Positions 15,022 through 20,386 of a stretch of DNA of 20,386 nucleotides are shown here, piece after piece. This DNA is from CAYGUK01 sp964352985 (GTDB lineage Bacteria; Pseudomonadota; Gammaproteobacteria; JAHCLG01): assembly GCA_964352985.1 (NCBI GenBank), contig CAYGUK010000073.1:1-20386 (forward strand). Direction: 5' to 3'. Position numbers and translations under genes: made by a program. Under the pieces are notes generated by a model. The model ran no database searches. It was not told the origin of the DNA and saw only the letters and a list, made by a program, of their open reading frames with translations. Each line of letters starts with the position of its first letter. Within the stretch, counting starts at the first letter, position 1.

Positions 15022-15996
15022 CTAATCATCTACGGCTAAAGAAAAAGGATTAAATATAGTTTGAAAATCGTAATGATCAACATTATCTTTCGCTTTTAAA
15101 TAGTTTGAAACGATATAAGTAATCGGCATTGCACAAACTTCATATACTACTTTTAATAAATACATGGTTAAAATAATTTTCCAAATATAAGTATATGGCA
15201 CTGTTGATAAAAAAGCGATATGAGTAAATACAGTCGTATCAATACCCACACCAACAATCGTACTCGTAATTGCGCGTAACCATAAGTGATTTCCCGCCGT
15301 AAGAACTTTCATTTTGGCTAAAATTATTGAATTACTAAATTCACCTAACATATAACCAAAAGTTGATGCAATAAAAATACGAGGCGCGGCATGATAAATT
15401 AAACTATAGGCTTGTTGGTGATCCCAATAGGGCGACGCAGGTAAATAAGTGGTGAGGAGGGTGCCAAGCGTCACGATAATATTTGCAGCGAGTGCTGTCC
15501 AAATGACACGACGAGAAACTTTAAAACCATAAACTTCCGTTAAGATATCATCAAAAATATAAGTAAGCGGAAAAAAAACTAAACCGGCTGGAAACGCAAT
15601 TTTACCATATTGCACTAATTTGAAAGCGGATAAATTTGATAAAATCAAAAATGCACTAAATAAAATTCCTACTATAACAATGCTTGCTTTAGTATGAGAA
15701 TTGCGCAAGGGAAAATGATTAATTAAACTTATATTTTGTGTTTGTTCTGCGGCATAGAGCGCAGCCAGATGAGCAACATCTTCTTTACTGAAATAATTAA
15801 TTGCGTCATTAGTATAAAGTGAATTAACGGGACGGATAAACATGTGACTCGAACCCACTTCTTGGATTTTAACATTTACCATTCCTGTTTGTTGAAATTG
15901 TGAATCAACAGAAACAATTCGATACTTTGTATTTGCAGATTTAGCATTTTTAGATGAAAAAATAGTGAGTAAATTTTTAAATGCTATTTGATTCAT
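15022..15996 (-). CDS. yhhQ: Queuosine precursor transporter (YhhQ/VUT family) with N-terminal extension
   Basis: Residues about 104-310 form the six-to-seven-helix VUT/YhhQ core. It has NLSAFKLVQYGKIAFPAG, then FPLTYIFDDILTEVYGF (the conserved acidic pair of the family) and SRRVIW, then a GYMLGEFSNSIILAKMK helix and a later KVVYEVCAMP segment. Family members import queuine/preQ0/preQ1-type precursors for tRNA queuosine modification. Escherichia coli YhhQ is about 220 aa; this protein is 324 aa because of a soluble, mixed alpha/beta N-terminal extension of about 100 residues before the first membrane helix. The start is supported by AAGGG upstream and no internal Met near residue 100 has a ribosome site. 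No preQ1 riboswitch is recognisable upstream. Confidence 0.85.
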   Translation of the reverse strand: MNQIAFKNLLTIFSSKNAKSANTKYRIVSVDSQFQQTGMVNVKIQEVGSSHMFIRPVNSLYTNDAINYFSKEDVAHLAALYAAEQTQNISLINHFPLRNSHTKASIVIVGILFSAFLILSNLSAFKLVQYGKIAFPAGLVFFPLTYIFDDILTEVYGFKVSRRVIWTALAANIIVTLGTLLTTYLPASPYWDHQQAYSLIYHAAPRIFIASTFGYMLGEFSNSIILAKMKVLTAGNHLWLRAITSTIVGVGIDTTVFTHIAFLSTVPYTYIWKIILTMYLLKVVYEVCAMPITYIVSNYLKAKDNVDHYDFQTIFNPFSLAVDD

Positions 15997-16231
15997 TTTT
16001 TGAATACCCTTAAATTAGCTTTTGCTATTATTAAGTATGTTGTTTTAGTTGTGTAACTTTTTACGCTATTAATATTCTGCTAATGCAGAAAGAACCGAAT
16101 TTTAATGGAATCTCATTGCAATGTGAATTGATAATTATGTTGATTCAAATAATAAGCTAAGCATCTGTTTACCATAGACAAAACATGGAAATAATGTTAT
16201 CAAGTAAAACTTATATCGGAGGAGGGGTTGA
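15997..16231. promoter_or_regulatory. Divergent promoter region yhhQ / lysine dehydrogenase-like gene
   Basis: 235 bp between divergent starts. It contains the palindrome CATTGCAATG (16114-16123), identical to that at the ivd promoter. TTGATA and TTGATT elements occur around 16128-16145, but no clear -10 goes with them. Confidence 0.45.
16114..16123. repeat. Palindrome CATTGCAATG, second copy
   Basis: Exact 10-bp palindrome, 108 bp before the lysine dehydrogenase-like start. The only other exact copy I find is at 3401-3410 over the ivd promoter. The inner 8-mer ATTGCAAT also occurs inside coding sequence (about 6553 and 10329), so the core alone is not specific. Confidence 0.4.
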
Positions 16232-17389
16232 ATGAAGGTTGCTGTCGTTGGTGCAGGTTTAATGGGGCGTGCTATAGTTTTTGATCTTGCACAGCAAAAA
16301 AATATTTCTCAAATCACTGTCTTTGATCTCAATGAAGAACACGCTTTTTCAATTGCCAAAAAGTTTGGGCAAAACAAAGCGGTTGGACAGTTCATTGATT
16401 TGAGTACGATTTCTGATGATGTTAATCCATTTCATGAATTCGATGCTATCATTTCAGCCGTGAGTTATATTTATAATGAAAAATTATTAAAACTTGCTAT
16501 TGCTGCAAAGGCACATTTTTTTGATTTGGGCGGCAATAACGATATGGTTGCTACCGAATTTTCTTATCATCAACAAGCAAAAGCAAATTCTGTGACAGCA
16601 ATTCCCGATTGTGGTCTCGCGCCAGGTATGGTGTCTGTTTTAGCCGCGGCTGGAATAAAAGAATTTGATCGAGTTGATTCCGTCAAAATTAGAGTAGGTG
16701 GTTTACCTCAGCTACCTCATCCACCACTTAATTATCAAATGGTATTTTCAAGTGAAGGTCTAATTAATGAATATTGGGAACCCGTTACAATATTACAAAA
16801 TGGAAAAATAAAAACGGTTGATCCGATGTCAGCAATTGAAGCGTTGCATTTTGAAAAATTACCTCCACTTGAAGCATTTTACACGTCAGGTGGGACGTCG
16901 ACATTACCTCAAACATTTCAAGATAAAATTGATTTTTTAGATTATAAAACGATTCGTTATCAAGGTCACTGCGAACTTTTTCGTCCCATGTTAGAGTTAG
17001 GATTAGCAAGTCGCGAAAAGATTTCTGTCAAAGGTCAACAAGTTGAACCTCGTAGTGTTTTTAAAGCTGTTCTTGAGAAAGCGCTTAATTTTTCTGAGCC
17101 TGATATCACCCTCATGAGAATTGATTTTCAAGGTTCTATCAATCATGAAAAAGTAAAACTTCGTTATGAATTTGTTGACAAAGCAGATGAAAAAAATGGC
17201 TTAACGTCGATGATGCGTACCACGGCATTTCCCATCGCAATAATTGCGAATATGACTTTATTGGAAAAAATTAAATATATAGGTGTTGTTGCGCAAGAAA
17301 GTGTTGTGGACACGCAATATTTTATCGAAGCGATTAAACAACGCGGTATCAATTTAACGCAACAATTTATTAATATAGACGATGAATAA
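16232..17389 (+). CDS. L-lysine 6-dehydrogenase / saccharopine dehydrogenase-family enzyme
   Basis: A 385-aa NAD(P)-dependent oxidoreductase with an N-terminal Rossmann motif VVGAGLMG (5-12). The body follows the single-domain lysine 6-dehydrogenase type rather than true saccharopine reductase: FFDLGGN, IPDCGLAPGM, RVGGLPQLPHPPLNYQ, VFSSEGLINEY, LEAFYTSGGTSTLP and DYKTIRYQGHCE occur in the order I recall for the Geobacillus enzyme, and the length agrees (about 385). That enzyme oxidatively deaminates the epsilon-amino group of lysine to allysine. A strong ribosome site (GGAGGAGGGG) precedes ATG 16232. Its stop overlaps the start of a LysP-like permease by 8 nt, which supports a lysine substrate. 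Related amino-acid dehydrogenases cannot be excluded from sequence alone. Confidence 0.8.
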   Translation: MKVAVVGAGLMGRAIVFDLAQQKNISQITVFDLNEEHAFSIAKKFGQNKAVGQFIDLSTISDDVNPFHEFDAIISAVSYIYNEKLLKLAIAAKAHFFDLGGNNDMVATEFSYHQQAKANSVTAIPDCGLAPGMVSVLAAAGIKEFDRVDSVKIRVGGLPQLPHPPLNYQMVFSSEGLINEYWEPVTILQNGKIKTVDPMSAIEALHFEKLPPLEAFYTSGGTSTLPQTFQDKIDFLDYKTIRYQGHCELFRPMLELGLASREKISVKGQQVEPRSVFKAVLEKALNFSEPDITLMRIDFQGSINHEKVKLRYEFVDKADEKNGLTSMMRTTAFPIAIIANMTLLEKIKYIGVVAQESVVDTQYFIEAIKQRGINLTQQFINIDDE

Positions 17390-18812
17390 ATTAGCTCGTA
17401 AATTACATGCTCGCCAACTAGTGATGATTGCATTAGGTGGTTCGATTGGGACAGGTTTATTTTTGGCAAGTGGCTTAACCATCAGTCAAGTTGGGCCCGT
17501 TTATTCTGTTATCGCATATAGCATTATTGGTATTTTAGTTTATTTCATCATGACCTCACTCGGGGAAATGGCTGCGTTGGTTCCTACTTCGGGATCATTC
17601 TATGCTTATGGGACACGCTTTGTGGAGCCATCACTTGGGTATGCGCTGGGCATTAATTATTGGTTTTCTTGGGCGATAACAGTTGCTGCTGAAATTTCAG
17701 CCGCTGCTGTTATTATGAAATTTTGGTTCCCTCATACGCCGCCTATTTTATGGAGTGTTTCATTTTTATTAATTTTATTTTTAATAAATTATTTATCTGT
17801 AAAAGGATTTGGTGAAGTTGAATATGTTTTATCTTGGATAAAAGTAGCTATTATTATTTTGTTTATTATAATTGGCGCGTTATTTATCGCGCATAGTTTT
17901 TATGAACATGGAGTGGCGAAAGTAATTCATCGACAATTGGCTTTTCACGGTGATTTCCTAAGTCTAATCGGTGTTTTTATGATTGTTGGTTATTCCTTTC
18001 AGGGTACTGAATTAGTGGGGATTGCAGCAGGTGAAAGTGAAAATCCTCACCAGACCATTCCGCTTGCAATTAAAAAAGTGTTTTGGCGAATTATATTATT
18101 TTATATTTGTACCATGATAATTATTGGATTAATCATTCCCTATAATGCTGAGAGTCTAGCTAGAGGTGACGTATTAACGAGTCCCTTTACACTTGTATTT
18201 GAACGCTCAGGTATTCCTTATGCGGCGTCATTAATGAATGCTGTTATTTTGGTTGCAGTATTATCCGCAGGAAATTCTGCGATGTATGCGTCAACAAGAA
18301 TGTTAGCTTATCTAGCGAAAAAAAATCATGCACCAAAAATTTTCTCGCGTATTAATAAAAGAGGTGTGCCGATTAATGCATTATTTTTATCAACCGTTGC
18401 TGGCATGGTCGCGTTTCTCAGTTTTTATATTAGCAACGATAAAGTCTATGCTTGGTTAATAAATGCTTCTGGCATGGCTGGATTTATTGTGTGGTTTGGG
18501 ATCGCTATTTCACATTTTCGTTTTCGACGAGCGTATATTGCACAAGGCCGCTCACTTGCTGATTTACCCTATAGAGCAAAGTTTTATCCGTTTGGGCCGA
18601 TTTTGGCGGGGACTATATTTGGATTAATTATTTTAGGACAAGATTTTTCAGAATGGTCAAAAGGACATTTAAATTGGTATGATTTTGTTTCGACCTATTG
18701 TGGGTTATTTTTATTTTTAGGCATATTTTTATATCATCGACTTCGTTTTCGTACTAAAACAGTGCCGTTGCTTGCCTGTGATTTTTCTTTAGATAGTGAT
18801 GAAAAAGTATAA
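17382..18812 (+). CDS. Amino acid permease, APC superfamily, LysP-like
   Basis: A 476-aa integral membrane protein with about 12 hydrophobic helices. The signature is that of the amino acid transporter family: GGSIGTGLFLASG in helix 1, then VYFIMTSLGEMAAL, GSFYAYGTRFVEP, GINYWFSWAITVAAE and a later SFQGTELVGIAAGESENP. The order and wording are closest to the lysine permease LysP (SLGE, NYWxxWA, NYLSVKGFGEVEYVLS). It probably imports lysine or another basic amino acid with protons. The start ATG lies within the end of the dehydrogenase gene (octamer ATGAATAA) and no clear ribosome site precedes it, so translation is probably coupled. Specificity is inferred from this pairing as well as from sequence. 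Confidence 0.9.
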   Translation: MNKLARKLHARQLVMIALGGSIGTGLFLASGLTISQVGPVYSVIAYSIIGILVYFIMTSLGEMAALVPTSGSFYAYGTRFVEPSLGYALGINYWFSWAITVAAEISAAAVIMKFWFPHTPPILWSVSFLLILFLINYLSVKGFGEVEYVLSWIKVAIIILFIIIGALFIAHSFYEHGVAKVIHRQLAFHGDFLSLIGVFMIVGYSFQGTELVGIAAGESENPHQTIPLAIKKVFWRIILFYICTMIIIGLIIPYNAESLARGDVLTSPFTLVFERSGIPYAASLMNAVILVAVLSAGNSAMYASTRMLAYLAKKNHAPKIFSRINKRGVPINALFLSTVAGMVAFLSFYISNDKVYAWLINASGMAGFIVWFGIAISHFRFRRAYIAQGRSLADLPYRAKFYPFGPILAGTIFGLIILGQDFSEWSKGHLNWYDFVSTYCGLFLFLGIFLYHRLRFRTKTVPLLACDFSLDSDEKV

Positions 18813-18849
18813 TTGAATATAGCCAGATTAAGTTAAAAACGGGATAACT

Positions 18850-20028
18850 ATGATAGTAACAGGCAAAAATGCAAAGACAACAAAATTAATGTTATTAGGT
18901 GCTGGCGAATTAGGGCGAGAAGTTGCGATAGAAGCCAAACGGCTAGGTTTAACAGTGATAGCCATCGATCGTTATGAAAATGCACCTGCAATGCAAATGG
19001 CCGATGTTTCCCTCGTTTTTTCATTGAGTGATAGTTTAGCGCTCGCAAATGCAGTAGAAAAATATCAACCTGATTATATTGTTCCAGAGATAGAAGCGAT
19101 TGCGACAGAACAATTAATTGAATTAGAAAAAAAAGGCTTTAATGTTATTCCAACAGCAAAAGCCACACATCTCACCATGAATCGACAAGGCATAAGAGAA
19201 TTAGCGGCAGACCAATTAAAATTACCCTCAACGAATTTTCAATTTGCAGAAAATTTGCAACAATTAGAAGACGCAGTCAATAAACTCGGTATGCCTTGTG
19301 TCGTAAAACCTATTATGAGTTCTTCTGGTAAAGGTCAGTCTGTTATTTATGACTCTTCAGATATAAAGTCCGCTTGGTTATTTGCTCAAAATGAAACAAG
19401 AGGATCTGCTGAAAAAGTCATTGTGGAATCTTGGTTAGAATTTGATTATGAGATTACATTGTTAACTATCCGTCATTCTGGTGGAACGGATTTTTGCCAA
19501 CCAATAGGCCATAAACAAGTTAATGGCGACTATCTTGAATCTTGGCAACCACAAGTTATGTCTTATGATTTATTAACAAAAGCACAAGACATCGCATATC
19601 AAATCACACAAGCGTTAGGTGGGTATGGATTGTTCGGCGTCGAATTATTTATTAAGGGGGATGATGTTTATTTTAGTGAAGTTTCTCCGCGACCACATGA
19701 TACCGGGTTGGTGACATTAATCTCGCAACAATTTTCAGAATTTTCATTGCATGTTCGAGCGATATTGGGATTGCCATTACCTCGATTTGATATCATAAGT
19801 CCTGCTGCTTCTTATGCGATTTTGGCAGAAGGGCAAGGAAATCAAATTGAGTTTAGTAATTTACAAAAAGTGTTAGAAGATCCTGATGTTGACATAAAAT
19901 TGTTTAATAAACCAGATATTAAGGGTAAAAGACGCATGGGTGTTTTATTGGCAAGAGCAAATAATGTTGAGCTTGCGCGACAAAAAAATAAAATGGCACG
20001 CGATAAATTAAATATTGAGATTTTGTAA
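18850..20028 (+). CDS. purT: Formate-dependent phosphoribosylglycinamide formyltransferase
   Basis: PurT, 392 aa (same length as the Escherichia coli enzyme), an ATP-grasp protein that makes formyl-GAR from GAR, formate and ATP, the folate-independent third step of purine synthesis. Motifs in order: LLGAGELGREVAIE (15-28), the dinucleotide-like N-domain; VPEIEAIAT (78-86); the ATP-binding loop KPIMSSSGKGQS (153-164); and the Mg ligands Glu265 (GVELF) and Glu277 (SEVSPRPHDTG). It follows the permease by 37 bp on the same strand with a weak purine-rich ribosome site (gggataact) and is probably co-transcribed. No functional link to lysine metabolism is evident, so it may be a bystander. Confidence 0.95.
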   Translation: MIVTGKNAKTTKLMLLGAGELGREVAIEAKRLGLTVIAIDRYENAPAMQMADVSLVFSLSDSLALANAVEKYQPDYIVPEIEAIATEQLIELEKKGFNVIPTAKATHLTMNRQGIRELAADQLKLPSTNFQFAENLQQLEDAVNKLGMPCVVKPIMSSSGKGQSVIYDSSDIKSAWLFAQNETRGSAEKVIVESWLEFDYEITLLTIRHSGGTDFCQPIGHKQVNGDYLESWQPQVMSYDLLTKAQDIAYQITQALGGYGLFGVELFIKGDDVYFSEVSPRPHDTGLVTLISQQFSEFSLHVRAILGLPLPRFDIISPAASYAILAEGQGNQIEFSNLQKVLEDPDVDIKLFNKPDIKGKRRMGVLLARANNVELARQKNKMARDKLNIEIL

Positions 20029-20174
20029 ATTAAGTAATACTGATTTTATAAATTTTAACTTTGTCAAAGGTTGATTAATTGCTTCGTCACTTTATATTTA
20101 CGAGTCGAATTAGTTTATCTATTTAATGTTTGAAGTCGCTCAGGATTTTTTATGTGAATGAAGTTTCTCCCAAT

Positions 20175-20192
20175 GGTTAATATTTCTTAACC
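20175..20192 (+). terminator. Small hairpin after purT
   Basis: GGTTAA (20175-20180) and TTAACC (20187-20192) pair around a 6-nt loop, 147 bp after the purT stop, followed at a distance by TTATTTTT. The stem is short and the T-run is not adjacent, so it is a weak terminator candidate. Confidence 0.3.
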
Positions 20193-20344
20193 GATGTATT
20201 ATTTTTCAAAGACTTTAAATGGTGTTTAATTAAATTTTTCCATGACTCGTAAAAAATTATCATGAGTTTGCTAAAACATGTTATTTTTCTCTTGCAAATT
20301 TATTTAGAATCAATACAATGCATCTTCTAATTGGCCGCTGGACG

Positions 20345-20372
20345 AGGCATGTATGAATTACTATGTATGCCT
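20345..20372. repeat. Imperfect inverted repeat at the right edge
   Basis: AGGCATGTATG (20345-20355) pairs with TATGTATGCCT (20362-20372) over 11 positions, including three G-U type pairs, around a 6-nt loop. It could be a terminator stem for a gene beyond the edge or part of a dispersed repeat. Confidence 0.3.
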
Positions 20373-20386
20373 AAACAATCTCAGAT

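Larger units (their letters stand above)
20029..20386. other. Intergenic region after purT, no gene seen
   Basis: 358 bp to the window edge. The longest frames with ATG are under about 30 codons and none has a ribosome site. Two small hairpins are noted (20175-20192 and 20345-20372). The last 60 bases are slightly richer in G and C and may belong to a feature beyond the edge. Confidence 0.5.

Noticed and set aside
15997..16110. preQ1 riboswitch upstream of the queuosine precursor transporter
   Set aside because: I looked for the short C/A-rich pseudoknot elements of preQ1 classes on the minus strand and found none convincing.
20240..20330. 27-codon minus-strand ORF near the right edge
   Set aside because: No ribosome site, no recognisable family and A/T-rich codons typical of spacer.

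Overview
The window is AT-rich chromosomal DNA of a gammaproteobacterium. The housekeeping genes (class 2 pyrD, purT, a YhhQ-type queuosine precursor transporter, MTA/SAH nucleosidase, isovaleryl-CoA dehydrogenase) fit that class. Low GC together with an ankyrin-like protein, a helix-rich orphan and a membrane protein ending in a eukaryotic-type CaaX box suggest a host-associated member of the Legionellales (Legionella, Coxiella or Berkiella type). The order is inferred from family resemblance; no rRNA or other marker is present. There is no tRNA, rRNA, CRISPR array, transposase or phage gene in the window.

Layout. 1-776 (minus): 5' part of an ankyrin-like protein that runs off the left edge. 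961-3332 (minus): two-gene unit of isovaleryl-CoA dehydrogenase then acetyl-CoA acetyltransferase (leucine/short-chain acyl-CoA catabolism), ending at a 16-bp perfect inverted repeat. 3631-7998 (plus): tightly packed unit of a methyltransferase-like protein, PyrD, a SnoaL-like protein and a cytosolic S9 (DPP IV-type) peptidase. 8017-8487 (minus): small single-span membrane protein ending in CLVM. 8488-9052: long AT-rich gap with a 9-bp tandem repeat. 9053-11176 (plus): FUSC-family membrane protein, overlapping tail to tail with the MTA/SAH nucleosidase (11157-11909, minus). 12016-14871 (minus): LysR regulator, gentisate-dioxygenase-like bicupin and an unrecognised helical protein. 15022-15996 (minus): queuosine precursor transporter with a long N-terminal extension. 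16232-20028 (plus): lysine-dehydrogenase-like enzyme, LysP-like permease and PurT. 20029-20386: no gene seen.

How genes work together. The clearest metabolic module is lysine uptake (LysP-like permease) coupled by an 8-nt overlap to a lysine 6-dehydrogenase/saccharopine dehydrogenase-family enzyme. The IVD-thiolase pair is a second amino-acid catabolism unit. The promoter regions of both units carry the same 10-bp palindrome CATTGCAATG, which may be a shared operator or chance. The most interesting lead is the 156-aa protein at 8017-8487, whose transmembrane segment, acidic tail and terminal CLVM would suit a secreted protein lipidated by host prenyltransferases.
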